Assembly: GCA_036389295.1 (NCBI GenBank)
Contig: DASVQB010000060.1
Span: 1 to 64,000, forward strand
DNA: 64,000 bases
Reading direction: 5' to 3'
From: AC-37 sp036389295
GTDB taxonomy: Bacteria; Actinomycetota; Thermoleophilia; Solirubrobacterales; Thermoleophilaceae
In this document: positions 34,810 to 43,182 of the stretch, one piece after another
How the letters are laid out: each line of letters opens with the position of its first letter
Position numbering within the stretch: the stretch's first letter is position 1
The notes under the pieces: model-generated
Databases searched by the model: none
The model's input: only the letters and a program-made list of their open reading frames with translations
Told to the model about the DNA's origin: nothing
Translations under genes and position numbers: made by a program

Positions 34810-35394
34810 GTGCACGGTAGGAGCTGGATCCTTATGGGAGCGACCTTCGCCGCGCTCGCCGCGGCGACGAGCGGGCCGGCCGCGGCGGCCGGCGGGCCGT
34901 ACGACTACGCGGTCGGGAGCGCGAAGAACCGGGCGGCCGAGTTCAGCCAGTCGCCGTTCCAGCTCGAGGTGTCCGCGCACCGGCAATCGCCGACCGAGGT
35001 GACGGGCCACGTCCGCGGCTCGGGCGACCTGACGGGCGACCTGCCGGGCGGCGACTTCGTGGTCGAGGGACCGGTCACGTGCCTGCGGGTCGAGCCGAAG
35101 CCGCTCGCCGAGGCGCTGGTCACGGGCCCGGGCAACCGCGCGGCGATCAAGTACGTCGTGAAGACGAGCGGCGGCTCGCTGGCGCCGCCGGTGGGCGACG
35201 TGATCGAGGTGTTCGTCGAGGACAACGGGAACCCGGAGGACGGGCAGCCGGTCGACGGCAACGCGACGCTGCTCCCCGAGCCGCCGGAGCTGTCGGACCC
35301 GAGGACGTGCGACGACCCGAACGTCGCCGGCCAGCCCTACAACCCGGTCGACCAGGGCGACTACCGCGTGTACGACGGGCCGGTCGCGCCGTAG
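34810..35394 (+). CDS. Secreted protein of unknown function
   Basis: 194 residues from GTG 34810, preceded by AAGGGGGG. Signal peptide WILMGATFAALAAATSGPAAAAG, then a beta-rich domain (FQLEVSAHRQSPTEVTGHVRGSGDL, FVVEGPVTCLRVEPKPLAEALVTG, DVIEVFVEDNGNPEDGQPVDGNATLLP). This pattern of a short domain with VxGxVTCL and an acidic, Asn/Gly-rich end is common in secreted actinobacterial proteins of no known role. The last 40 residues are Pro/Asp-rich. Confidence 0.7.
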   Translation: MHGRSWILMGATFAALAAATSGPAAAAGGPYDYAVGSAKNRAAEFSQSPFQLEVSAHRQSPTEVTGHVRGSGDLTGDLPGGDFVVEGPVTCLRVEPKPLAEALVTGPGNRAAIKYVVKTSGGSLAPPVGDVIEVFVEDNGNPEDGQPVDGNATLLPEPPELSDPRTCDDPNVAGQPYNPVDQGDYRVYDGPVAP

Positions 35395-35422
35395 CGGGGC
35401 TCCCTCCCCGTCCGTCGCTAAG

Positions 35423-36382
35423 GTGCGGCGGCGAGGTGGGCGCCTGACCGAGAGCCGGCAGTTCGACGAGTGGCAGATCGACCTGCACGGTCACCGCGCG
35501 ATCTACCGGATCGCGGGGAGCGGCCCGCCGGTGGTGCTCATCCACGGCATGGTCAACTCGTCCCGCCACTGGGAGTCGGTGGCGCTCGCCCTGGCCGAGA
35601 GCCACACGGTCGTGGCGCCCGACCTCATCGGCCACGGCGACTCGGCCACCCCGCGCGGCGACTACTCGCTCGGCGCTCACGCGGCCAGCATCCGCGACCT
35701 CCTCGCGGCGATCGGGATCGACCGGGCCACGATCGTCGGCCACTCGCTCGGGGGCGGGGTGGCGATGCAGTTCTTCTACCAGTTCCCCCAGCGCACCGAG
35801 CGCCTCGTGCTCGTCTCGAGCGGAGGCCTCGGCGCCGAGGTGAGCCCGCTGCTGCGCAGCGCCGCGGTGCCCGGGGCGTCGGCGCTGCTGTCGCTCGCCG
35901 CCCACCCGCGGCTCGTCGACGCCTTCGCGGGCGCGGGCGCGCGCCTGCGAGCGCGCGGGTCCGGCGTCGGCGTCTACCTCCTGGCGATCGCCCGCGCGCT
36001 GCGGCCGCTGAGCCGCCCCGGCGCCCGCGAGGCGTTCCTCCAGACGCTCCGCTCGGTGATCGACGTCAGGGGGCAGCGCGTCAGCGCCCGCGACCGCCTC
36101 CACCTGCTCGCCGCGATGCCGACCCTGATCGTCTGGGGCGAGCGCGACAACACGATCCCGCTCGCGCACGGGCTCGAGGCGCACCGGGCGGCGCCGAACA
36201 GCCGGTTCGAGACCCTTCCCCGCGCCGCCCACTTCCCTCATCTCGAGGACCCCGAGGGCCTGGCCGCGGTGCTGCGCGACTTCCTGGCCACGACCCGGCC
36301 CGCGCGCATCGACGACGGCGACTGGGGGGAGCTGGTCGCCCGGCGCTCGCCGCGCCGCCGCCGCATCCGCCAGGCCGCCTAG
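35423..36382 (+). CDS. Alpha/beta hydrolase
   Basis: 319 residues with VVLIHGMVNSSRHWESVALALAESHTVVAPDLIGHGDSATP (oxyanion region), nucleophile elbow GHSLGGGVAMQFFYQFP, acid region VWGERDNTIPLAHG and His in RAAHFPHLEDPEGLAAVLRDFL: a complete Ser-Asp-His triad. It resembles C-C bond hydrolases and haloperoxidase-like esterases; the substrate is unknown. Start GTG 35423; CTG 35444 is a possible alternative. Sixteen bases before the enoyl-CoA hydratase gene, likely one operon. Confidence 0.85.
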   Translation: MRRRGGRLTESRQFDEWQIDLHGHRAIYRIAGSGPPVVLIHGMVNSSRHWESVALALAESHTVVAPDLIGHGDSATPRGDYSLGAHAASIRDLLAAIGIDRATIVGHSLGGGVAMQFFYQFPQRTERLVLVSSGGLGAEVSPLLRSAAVPGASALLSLAAHPRLVDAFAGAGARLRARGSGVGVYLLAIARALRPLSRPGAREAFLQTLRSVIDVRGQRVSARDRLHLLAAMPTLIVWGERDNTIPLAHGLEAHRAAPNSRFETLPRAAHFPHLEDPEGLAAVLRDFLATTRPARIDDGDWGELVARRSPRRRRIRQAA

Positions 36383-36398
36383 AGCGAAGGAGGAGCAA

Positions 36399-37202
36399 GT
36401 GAGCGACGTCCTGAGATCGGATCGCGTGGCGCCGCACGTCCACGTCGTCACCCTCAACCGCCCCGACGACCTCAACGCGATGACCGCCGAGCTGTGCGGA
36501 GCGCTGCACGGGGAGCTCGAGCGGCTGGGCGGCGACCGATCCTGCCGCGCGATCGTCGTCACCGGCGCGGGCCGCGGCTTCTGCGCCGGCATCGACCTGC
36601 GCGGCTACGGCGACGCGCCCGGCAACGACGGCGGCGACCCGGCACGCGACCGCCTGGGCAACCAGGAGCACATGTCCCGGCTCGTGCTGCGGGTGCGGGC
36701 CACGCCGCAGCCGGTGATCGCCGCGGTGAACGGGCCGGCCGCCGGCTTCGGGCTCGCCCTCGCCCTCGCGAGCGACGTCCGCTACGCGGCGCGGAGCGCC
36801 GTGCTGCGCGTGGCGTTCGCGAACGTCGGCGTCTCGAACTGCGACATGGCCACGAGCTGGCTGCTGCCGCGGCTGATCGGCGCCTCGCGCGCGCACGAGA
36901 TGATGCTCACCGCGCGGCGGGTGAGCGCCGAGGAGGCCGAGCGGATCGGGCTCGTCGCGGAGGTCGTCGACGACGACCGGTTGATCGACCGCGCGGTGGA
37001 GGGCGCGGAGCAGATCGCCGCGTGGGCCCCGTGGGGGGTCCGGCTGACGAAGCAGGGCATGTGGGCCGCGCTCGAGATCCCGTCGGAGCAGGCCGCCGTC
37101 GAGTACGAGGACCGTCAGCAGATCATGGCCCTGCACGGGACGGCGCCCGCGGAGGCCGTCACGGCGTTCCTGGAGAAGCGCCCGGCCGAGTTCGCGGACT
37201 GA
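36399..37202 (+). CDS. Enoyl-CoA hydratase/isomerase family protein
   Basis: 267-residue crotonase-fold protein: VVTLNRPDDLNAM, AIVVTGAGRGFCAGIDLRGYG (oxyanion hole 1), and PVIAAVNGPAAGFGLALALASDVRYAA (oxyanion hole 2). A C-terminal AVTAFLEKRPAEFAD is standard. At the catalytic Glu positions it shows FANVGVSNCDMATSWLLPRLIG, without the usual E-x-G-L..P-E glutamates, so it may not be a plain hydratase. AGGAGG lies 6 bases before the GTG start. Confidence 0.88.
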   Translation: MSDVLRSDRVAPHVHVVTLNRPDDLNAMTAELCGALHGELERLGGDRSCRAIVVTGAGRGFCAGIDLRGYGDAPGNDGGDPARDRLGNQEHMSRLVLRVRATPQPVIAAVNGPAAGFGLALALASDVRYAARSAVLRVAFANVGVSNCDMATSWLLPRLIGASRAHEMMLTARRVSAEEAERIGLVAEVVDDDRLIDRAVEGAEQIAAWAPWGVRLTKQGMWAALEIPSEQAAVEYEDRQQIMALHGTAPAEAVTAFLEKRPAEFAD

Positions 37203-37248
37203 GGCGGGGGCGCCGGGCGGGTCGCGGACCCGCGGCGGACGGCGACCC

Positions 37249-37272
37249 GGCGGGCGCCCGAGGGCGCCCGCC
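37249..37272. terminator. Perfect GC hairpin between convergent genes
   Basis: GGCGGGCGCCC and GGGCGCCCGCC form an 11-bp stem with the two-base loop GA between the enoyl-CoA hydratase and the lipase gene. Probably terminates both. Confidence 0.7.
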
Positions 37273-37304
37273 CGGCCGTGCCGGCCTCCGATCGCCGTCC
37301 GCGG

Positions 37305-37964
37305 TCAGCGGACGAAGTCGCGAACCTGCGAGTACACGCCCGCGTCGTCCGGCAGCGAGGTGTGCGCGATGCACGCGGTCTTCGTGTTGGTCGCCCCCGA
37401 CAGCGACACGCTGCTGTCCGGGTTGATGACCGAGTCGCACGGCGACCACCAGGTGCGGTAGCTGACCGTGCCCGGCGTCTCGTCGCCGGCGTTGAGGTCG
37501 GCCAGGAACTGCGAGCCGATCCGCATCTCGCCGCACGACGTGTCGAAGCACCAGTTCGCGGTGTCGGTGCCGTGGTTCGGGCCGCCGAGCGAGACCCACT
37601 CGTCGACCTTCGCCGATCCACCGAGGAACTTCACGTACCAGCGCGACGACAGGCCGCCCATCGAATGGGTGATCAGGTCGACCTTGGCCGCCCCGGTCGA
37701 GGCGAGGATCTGGTCGACCTTCGTCTGGATCTGGCCGGCCGTCGTCTTGTTCGACTGGGCGGTGTTGTAGCTCCAGTTGTTGAGCTCCGCCGTCGTCCAG
37801 CCGTCGGCCTGGAACCGGCCGACCATCGTGTTCCAGGTCGAGCCGCTGGAGTTCCAACCGTGCACGAACAGGATCGGATCGTGCGCACTCGCCGGCGTCG
37901 CGGACAGAGCCGCGAACGCGACCAGAGCGAGGACCGCCGCAACCGTCGCGCGGGCTTTCGTCAT
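37305..37964 (-). CDS. Secreted triacylglycerol lipase/esterase
   Basis: 219 residues. Signal peptide MTKARATVAAVLALVAFAALSATPASA, then HDPILFVHGWNSSGSTWNTMVGRF, nucleophile in DLITHSMGGLSSRWYVKFLGG (T-H-S-M-G), VSLGGPNHGTDTANWC and a late Asp/His region (CIAHTSLPDDAGVYSQVRDFV). The size and order match the small extracellular lipases of the Streptomyces/Bacillus LipA type. Two cysteine pairs (NWCFDTSCG, PCDSV..TACIA) may form disulfides. ATG preceded by GGGAGGGAAGG. Confidence 0.88.
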   Translation of the reverse strand: MTKARATVAAVLALVAFAALSATPASAHDPILFVHGWNSSGSTWNTMVGRFQADGWTTAELNNWSYNTAQSNKTTAGQIQTKVDQILASTGAAKVDLITHSMGGLSSRWYVKFLGGSAKVDEWVSLGGPNHGTDTANWCFDTSCGEMRIGSQFLADLNAGDETPGTVSYRTWWSPCDSVINPDSSVSLSGATNTKTACIAHTSLPDDAGVYSQVRDFVR

Positions 37965-38108
37965 GCCTTCCCTCCCCCGGACAGGCCCCTGCGGGCATTT
38001 AGAGACACAAGTCTCTACCCGACTTAAAAGGGGCAAAACCACCCAGGCGGGGGTCATTTTGTGGTCACTTGTCACACAGTGCGTCCTCGATCCGGGCACC
38101 CTCGTTGC
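37965..38108. promoter_or_regulatory. Divergent promoter region with AGAGAC-N4-GTCTCT palindrome
   Basis: A relatively AT-rich 144-base gap between the lipase (minus) and a secreted protein gene (plus). At 38001-38016 AGAGAC and GTCTCT form a perfect 6-bp inverted repeat around ACAA, next to CTTAAAAG, a likely operator for the lipase. Nearer the plus gene are TTGTGGTCACTTGTCACACA, with TGTGGTCA/TTGTCACA partly inverted. Confidence 0.5.
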
Positions 38109-38663
38109 ATGAGGCGCACGGTCACCTTCATCGCCGCCCTCGCGGCCGTCGCGAGCCTCGCCGTCCCAGCCCTCGCGCTCGACGACAACAGCGGCGACGT
38201 GCTCGGCGACCCGTCGAACGACAGCCTCGGCGCCGCGCAGTCCGGCAAGGGCGACGTGGACATCGTGAGCGCCACCGCCGCCACCGCCAAGCGCGGCAAC
38301 CTCGTGCACACCGTCACCGTCGCCGGCCGGATCGCCAACCCCGCGAAGGGCGAGGAGCTCGTGCCGCTGCTCCTGATCAACGTGCCCAGCTACCCCGGCG
38401 CGACCTACGACTGCGACTTCTACGTCGGGCGGACCTCGCGCGGCGCCGGCGTCTACGAGTGCGGCTACGACACCAAGGTCGCGTCGGCGCGCATCGTCCG
38501 CGCCGGCCGGCGCACGATCCGCTACACGTTCCCCGCCCGCGCGATCCGCTCGCCGCGCGCGTACGGCTGGGCGTTCGGCATCCGCGGCCACGGCAACGGC
38601 GGTCGCATCGAGTTCGACCGCGTGCCGGACGGCACCCAGAACTTCGAGACGTTCGAGCGCTGA
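38109..38663 (+). CDS. Secreted protein of unknown function
   Basis: 184 residues. Signal peptide MRRTVTFIAALAAVASLAVPALA, followed by DDNSGDVLGDPSNDSLGAAQSGKGDVDIVSATAAT, a beta-sandwich with one likely disulfide (YDCDFYVG, YECGYDT) and a closing RIEFDRVPDGTQNFETF. Secreted proteins with the opening D-x-x-GD-x(3,5)-D-I-x-x-A-x-A are frequent in these bacteria and may be cell-surface beta-sandwiches; no function is known to me. Confidence 0.72.
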   Translation: MRRTVTFIAALAAVASLAVPALALDDNSGDVLGDPSNDSLGAAQSGKGDVDIVSATAATAKRGNLVHTVTVAGRIANPAKGEELVPLLLINVPSYPGATYDCDFYVGRTSRGAGVYECGYDTKVASARIVRAGRRTIRYTFPARAIRSPRAYGWAFGIRGHGNGGRIEFDRVPDGTQNFETFER

Positions 38664-38783
38664 CGGACGGCCGCGTGCGGCCCGGCACCACCCATACGTC
38701 GGGGATGGTTTTCAGTCCTTGCGCGCTTGGGTAGACTCACCCAGCCGAGGTGGCCCTATCCCCTCGGACGGGCAGTGGGGGAG

Positions 38784-39794
38784 ATGGACGGAGGAGTTGC
38801 AAGGAAGTTGCAGCGGGTCGCGGCCGGCAAGCCTTGCCAGCACGCCGCCCGTGCCGTAAGCGGGGTGCTGCCGGGCGACCACGCCTGCTTCACCTTCGGC
38901 ACGGACGACGAGCAGGCGGGACTGGTCGGTCGATACGTGCGCGACGCCATCGAGCGGAACGAGCGCGTCCTCTACGCGGCCGACCGCTCGGACGACCGAG
39001 CGGTCCGCGCGTACGTCGACGCGGCGGGGCTGGACTCCGAGCGCTGCCTCGCGCTCGGGCAGCTCGTGATCGTGCCGTGCGCGGGCATCCAGCTCGAGGC
39101 CGCCGGCCTGGACCCCGACCGCCAGGCGGCGATGCTCGAGGCCCAGCGCGAGCAGGCGCGGCGGGACGGGTTCAGCGGCCTCGCCGCCACCGGCGAGATG
39201 AGCTGGATGATCGCGGGGGGCGCCAGCTTCGACGACATCGCGGCGTACGAGGCGGCCAGCTCGAGGGTCTTCGCCAAGGCGGACGTCCGCGGCCTGTGCC
39301 AGTACGACCGCCGGCTGTTCCCCGAGGAGGTCGTCGGCGGGCTCGGCGACGTGCACGGGCTCGAGATCGCGACCGGCAACGGCCAGAGCACGGCCGTCAG
39401 GGGCGCGCTGACGGTCTCCGAGCGCGACCGGCTGGCCGCGCTCGTCCTCGCGGGGGAGATCGACCTCCACGTGGCCCCGTACCTGGCGGCACGCCTGGAA
39501 GACCACCTGACCGGGTATGACGACATCGTGGTCGAGATGGCTGCGGTCGAGTTCGTCGACGTCGAGGGCGCGCGCGTGCTGGTCCAGGCCGCACGGCGCC
39601 TGACGGGCGACCGCCGTCTCGTCCTCACCCACGCGCCTCCGACCCTCGAGAGGGTCCTTACGACGTGCGGCTGGCGCGACCACCCGAGCCTCGTCGTCCT
39701 GCCCCGAACCCCGCGCGGCGCGGAACGCAGGGTCGCCGCGCCGATGGGACGGTCCCGTCGGCGCCCGGACTGCGACCCGCGGAGGACGGCATAG
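38784..39794 (+). CDS. MEDS-domain sensor fused to a STAS domain
   Basis: 336 residues. The N-terminal MEDS (DcmR-type) sensory domain reads GVLPGDHACFTFGTDDEQAGLVGRYVRDAIERNERVLYAA, GQLVIVPC and FSGLAATGEMSWMI; the C-terminal STAS (anti-anti-sigma-like) domain has EIDLHVAPYLAARLEDHLTGYDDIVVEMAAVEFVDVEGARVLVQAARRL, where a Ser normally phosphorylated in SpoIIAA (D-S-x-G) is replaced by D-V-E-G. It is co-transcribed with a MEDS-ATPase protein, together likely a stress-response partner-switching module. GGGGGAG precedes the ATG. Confidence 0.85.
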   Translation: MDGGVARKLQRVAAGKPCQHAARAVSGVLPGDHACFTFGTDDEQAGLVGRYVRDAIERNERVLYAADRSDDRAVRAYVDAAGLDSERCLALGQLVIVPCAGIQLEAAGLDPDRQAAMLEAQREQARRDGFSGLAATGEMSWMIAGGASFDDIAAYEAASSRVFAKADVRGLCQYDRRLFPEEVVGGLGDVHGLEIATGNGQSTAVRGALTVSERDRLAALVLAGEIDLHVAPYLAARLEDHLTGYDDIVVEMAAVEFVDVEGARVLVQAARRLTGDRRLVLTHAPPTLERVLTTCGWRDHPSLVVLPRTPRGAERRVAAPMGRSRRRPDCDPRRTA

Positions 39795-39814
39795 GCGCCG
39801 CCACCGACCTCGCC

Positions 39815-40756
39815 GTGCCGCCCGCCCGCTGCGAGGGCTTCAGCCACGAGGCCGTCATGTACGCCGGCGATGACGGCTTCGTCGACGGGACCGCGCCGTT
39901 CGTGCGCGACGGCCTCGAGGCGGAGGAGCCGATCGCCGTGATGGTCCCGGCCCGGCACCTCGACGCGCTTCGCGAGGAGCTCGGCCGCGACGCCGAGCAC
40001 GTCTTCATGGCCGACATGGAGGAGGTCGGGGCCAACCCCGCGCGGATCATCCCGGCGTGGCGGGACTTCGCCGTCTCGAGCGCTCGCCCCGGGCAGGCGA
40101 TGCGCGGCATCGGCGAGCCGATCTGGGCCAGCCGGACGCCCGCCCAGCTGATCGAGTGCCAGCGGCACGAGTCGCTGATCAACGTCGCGTTCGCGGACGT
40201 GGCCGGCTTCCGGCTGCTCTGCCCGTACGACGTCGAGGCGCTCGACCCGGCCGTCGTCGAGGAGGCCAGGCGCAGCCACCCGATCGTCTGCGAGGGCGGG
40301 TGCGAGCGCGAGAGCGGGGTCTATCGCGGCGAGGAGGAGTCCGGCGCGCCGTTCGACGTGCAGCTCCCCGAGCCGCCCGTGCCGACCGACCGGATCCCGT
40401 TCGGGTTCGCCGAGCTTCGCACGATGAGGGAGATAGTCGAGCGGCGCGCCGCCGTCGCCGGCCTGGGCTTCGAGCGCTCGCAGGACCTGGTGCTCGCCGT
40501 CGGTGAGGTCACGACCAACAGCGTCCGCCACGGCGGCGGCCGCGGCGTGCTCAGGGTCTGGGAGGACGACCCCTGGCTCGTCTGCGAGGTCCGCGACCGC
40601 GGCCGCATCGACCGGCCGCTGGCCGGACGCGAGCGCCCGAGCTACGACCGGCCCGGCGGCCGGGGGCTGTGGCTCGCGAACCAGCTCTGCGACCTCGTGC
40701 AGGTCCGCGCGTTCGCCCACGGCGGCGTCGTGCGCCTGCACATGAGGCGCGGCTAG
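39815..40756 (+). CDS. MEDS-domain protein with C-terminal anti-sigma-type ATPase domain
   Basis: 313 residues from GTG 39815. MEDS domain: GFSHEAVMYAGDDGFVDGTAPFVRDGLEAEEPIAVMVP and PIWASRTPAQLIECQRHESLIN; then a RsbW/SpoIIAB-like HATPase: DLVLAVGEVTTNSVRHGGGRGVLRVW (N box), VCEVRDRGRIDRPLAGRE (G1), GGRGLWLANQLCDLVQVR (G2). An anti-sigma kinase domain carried by its own sensor, next to a STAS partner. There is no clear ribosome site at 39815; GTG 39665, inside the upstream gene, is an alternative. Confidence 0.83.
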   Translation: MPPARCEGFSHEAVMYAGDDGFVDGTAPFVRDGLEAEEPIAVMVPARHLDALREELGRDAEHVFMADMEEVGANPARIIPAWRDFAVSSARPGQAMRGIGEPIWASRTPAQLIECQRHESLINVAFADVAGFRLLCPYDVEALDPAVVEEARRSHPIVCEGGCERESGVYRGEEESGAPFDVQLPEPPVPTDRIPFGFAELRTMREIVERRAAVAGLGFERSQDLVLAVGEVTTNSVRHGGGRGVLRVWEDDPWLVCEVRDRGRIDRPLAGRERPSYDRPGGRGLWLANQLCDLVQVRAFAHGGVVRLHMRRG

Positions 40757-40829
40757 CCCCGGCCCGCTCGAGCCCCGTCCCCGACCGCCTGGTTTGCCGG
40801 CCGGTCGCGCGGGGAACACGACGGGCGCC

Positions 40830-42365
40830 ATGTTCGGTGGGGGCGTGTCGAGGTGTGCGCGGGCGCTGGCGGTCGCAGCGATCGTCGCGGGCGCGTCCGC
40901 CGCGCCGGCCGCCGCGGCCGGGCCGGAGTCCGGCAGCCCGGAGTTCGTCCAGCGCGACGCGCAGAACATGTCCGACGCGGACGGGCGGGTGTTCGGCCCG
41001 GGCGGCCAGCTCGACAACCCGGCCTACCTGCCCGCGCTGCTGGCGGGCGGCGTGCCCCAGGGGCTCGGGCAGCTCGTCGAGCAGACCTCGGCGCCGACCC
41101 GGCCGTCGATCACCCCGGGCATCTACTTCCCCGGCTGGAACCGCGGCAACCCGCTTCGCGACGGCTGGGCCGGGACCCGCGGCCTCAGGCAGCGGGTGGC
41201 GTGGACCAACCGCTACGGCGCGCTGATCCGCGGCGACGTGTACGCGCCGCTGCCGGGCGCCCGCGACCCCTACACCGGCGCGCGCCTGAAGCCGCCGTAC
41301 CCGGGCGCCGTCTTCACGACCGGCTCGATCCAGGGCTCCGAGCGCATGTACGAGTGGCTGGCCGAGGACCTCGCCGAGCGCGGCTACCTGGTCCTCACCT
41401 ACGACGTCCAGGGCCAGGGCACGAGCGAGACGGCGCCTCACGAGAACGAGGAGGTGAACGCGCTGCCGTTCTGCAACCCGTTCGCGCCGCCGCGGGAGGA
41501 CGAGATGCTCGGCTGCCCGGGCGTCCCGTCGCAGCAGGCCGCGAACTTCGTGTTCGGCACGCAGGACGCCCTCGACTTCTTCCTCTCGACTCCGAGGAGC
41601 CGGTACCCGAACCCCCGGTCGAGCGACGTGCAGGCGAACGCGTTCAACCCGCTCTGGCGGCTCTTCGACCGCAGCCGGGACCGCAGGTCGGTCACCCCGG
41701 GGCGGACCACCCGGGTCGCCATCCTCGGCCATTCGCTCGGGGCGTCTGCGGTCTCGCGCGTCCAGGGGATCGACCGCCGCGTCGAGGCCGTCGTCGCGCT
41801 CGACAAGCTGTCGGGGGCCGAGCCGAACCGGCCGGTCGTGCCGGCGCTCGCCGTCCAGTCCGAGTACGGCTTCACCGTGAACCCGTACTGGGCGAACAAC
41901 GGGTCGTCGCTCCAGCCGCGGCCGGGGTCGCCGTCCGAGGGCCCGGACCCGCGGCGGGAGCTCGCGACGGGCTTCGAGGCCTGGCGCAAGGCCGGTGTCG
42001 ACGTCATGCTCGTCGTGCCGCGCGCGTCGACCCACATGGAGTACACGGACATCCCGCTGGCGATGCCGGCGAGCCGGTACGGGCAGGCCCTGACGAGCGC
42101 CTACATCCAGGCCTTCCTCGCCAAGTACGTGAAGCACGAGGGCGACCCGGTGAGGAGCCGGAGGAGGCCGCGCAGGCGGACCGACCCGCTGCTGGCCGCG
42201 CGGCTCCGCTACCTCGAGCCGGTCGCGGTAGGCAGGTGGGAGCCGATCGAGCTCGAGCGCTCTGAGCGCCTCAGCTTCTACTACTGCTCCGGTTGGGCGA
42301 TGCGCAAGCCGGGGTCGAGGCGGACGATCGTGGACACGGACGTCGGGGGCGTCGGCGGCTGCTGA
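40830..42365 (+). CDS. Large secreted alpha/beta hydrolase
   Basis: 511 residues. Signal peptide SRCARALAVAAIVAGASAAPAAAAG; the hydrolase core shows YPGAVFTTGSIQGSERMYEWLAEDLAERGYLVLTYDVQGQGTSE, nucleophile elbow VAILGHSLGASAVSRVQG, and VDVMLVVPRASTHMEY with the catalytic His. Inserted between strands is a cysteine-containing loop (LPFCNPFAPPREDEMLGCPG). It resembles large extracellular lipase/esterases of actinobacteria and the second hydrolase of this window (4599-6368) in overall plan, but its elbow is the GHSLG type. Substrate unknown. Confidence 0.8.
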   Translation: MFGGGVSRCARALAVAAIVAGASAAPAAAAGPESGSPEFVQRDAQNMSDADGRVFGPGGQLDNPAYLPALLAGGVPQGLGQLVEQTSAPTRPSITPGIYFPGWNRGNPLRDGWAGTRGLRQRVAWTNRYGALIRGDVYAPLPGARDPYTGARLKPPYPGAVFTTGSIQGSERMYEWLAEDLAERGYLVLTYDVQGQGTSETAPHENEEVNALPFCNPFAPPREDEMLGCPGVPSQQAANFVFGTQDALDFFLSTPRSRYPNPRSSDVQANAFNPLWRLFDRSRDRRSVTPGRTTRVAILGHSLGASAVSRVQGIDRRVEAVVALDKLSGAEPNRPVVPALAVQSEYGFTVNPYWANNGSSLQPRPGSPSEGPDPRRELATGFEAWRKAGVDVMLVVPRASTHMEYTDIPLAMPASRYGQALTSAYIQAFLAKYVKHEGDPVRSRRRPRRRTDPLLAARLRYLEPVAVGRWEPIELERSERLSFYYCSGWAMRKPGSRRTIVDTDVGGVGGC

Positions 42366-42383
42366 GGCGGGCCGCGCGCGGCC

Positions 42384-43127
42384 CTACGCCATCGTCAGGC
42401 CGCCGCTGACCGACAGCGTCTGGCCCGTCACGTAGCCGGCGCGGTCGGACGCCAGGAAGGCCACCGCGGCGGCCACGTCCTCCGGCTCGCCGAGCCGCTT
42501 CATCGGCACCGCCCGCTCGAGCGCCTCGACGTACCGCGGTCCGCCCTCGTGCTCGGTCATCCCGGCGAGCATCGCGGTGCGGGTCGGGCCGGGGCAGACG
42601 ACGTTCGCCGTGACCCCGCTGCGCGCGGCCTCGCGGGCGATCGTCTTGGTGAACGCGATCACGCCGCCCTTCGCGCCCGCGTAGACGGCCTCGCCCGAGG
42701 AGCCGACGCGGCCGGCGTCGGAGCCGATGTTCACGATCCGGCCGAAGCCGCGCTCGATCATCCCGGGCAGGACCGCGCGCGTCACCCGCAGGCAGCCCTT
42801 GAAGTTCACCTCGATCACGCGGTCCCAGAACTCCTCGCCCGTGTCGACGAACCTGTGCATCTCGTCCCAGCCCGCGTTGTTGACCGCCACGTCGACCGGC
42901 CCGAGGTCCGCCTCCACGCGCTCGACCGCCGCGGCGACCGAAGCCGGGTCCGTCACGTCGAGCCGCACCGCGACCGCGCGGGGACCGGCCTCCTCGGCAG
43001 TGCGGCGCGCCTCGTCCTCCAGCAGGTCGGCGACCGCCACGGCGCGGCCGCCGCCGGCGAGCTCCAGCGCGATCGCCCGGCCGATGCCGCGCGCCGCGCC
43101 GGTCACGAGTGCGATCCGCTCGGCCAA
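42384..43127 (-). CDS. badH: SDR, 2-hydroxycyclohexanecarboxyl-CoA dehydrogenase-like (BadH-like)
   Basis: 247 residues, classical SDR: ALVTGAARGIGRAIALEL, VAVNNAGWDEMHRFVDTGEEFW, NIGSDAGRVGSSGEAVYAGAKGGVIAFTKTIARE (Ser, Tyr and Lys of the active site) and VVCPGPTRTAMLAGMT, ending GQTLSVSGGLTMA. The NNAGWD, VGSSGEAVYA and SVSGGLTM pieces are those I recall from BadH of Rhodopseudomonas palustris. The divergent neighbour is BadI-like, which strengthens the call. The likely start is TTG 43127. A general 3-hydroxyacyl-CoA dehydrogenase role is the alternative. Confidence 0.75.
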   Translation of the reverse strand: MAERIALVTGAARGIGRAIALELAGGGRAVAVADLLEDEARRTAEEAGPRAVAVRLDVTDPASVAAAVERVEADLGPVDVAVNNAGWDEMHRFVDTGEEFWDRVIEVNFKGCLRVTRAVLPGMIERGFGRIVNIGSDAGRVGSSGEAVYAGAKGGVIAFTKTIAREAARSGVTANVVCPGPTRTAMLAGMTEHEGGPRYVEALERAVPMKRLGEPEDVAAAVAFLASDRAGYVTGQTLSVSGGLTMA

Positions 43128-43182
43128 GGCGGCGGGTAGCGTAGCTCGCCGCCGCGAGCCGATCGAGCCGACAGGAGGAGAG

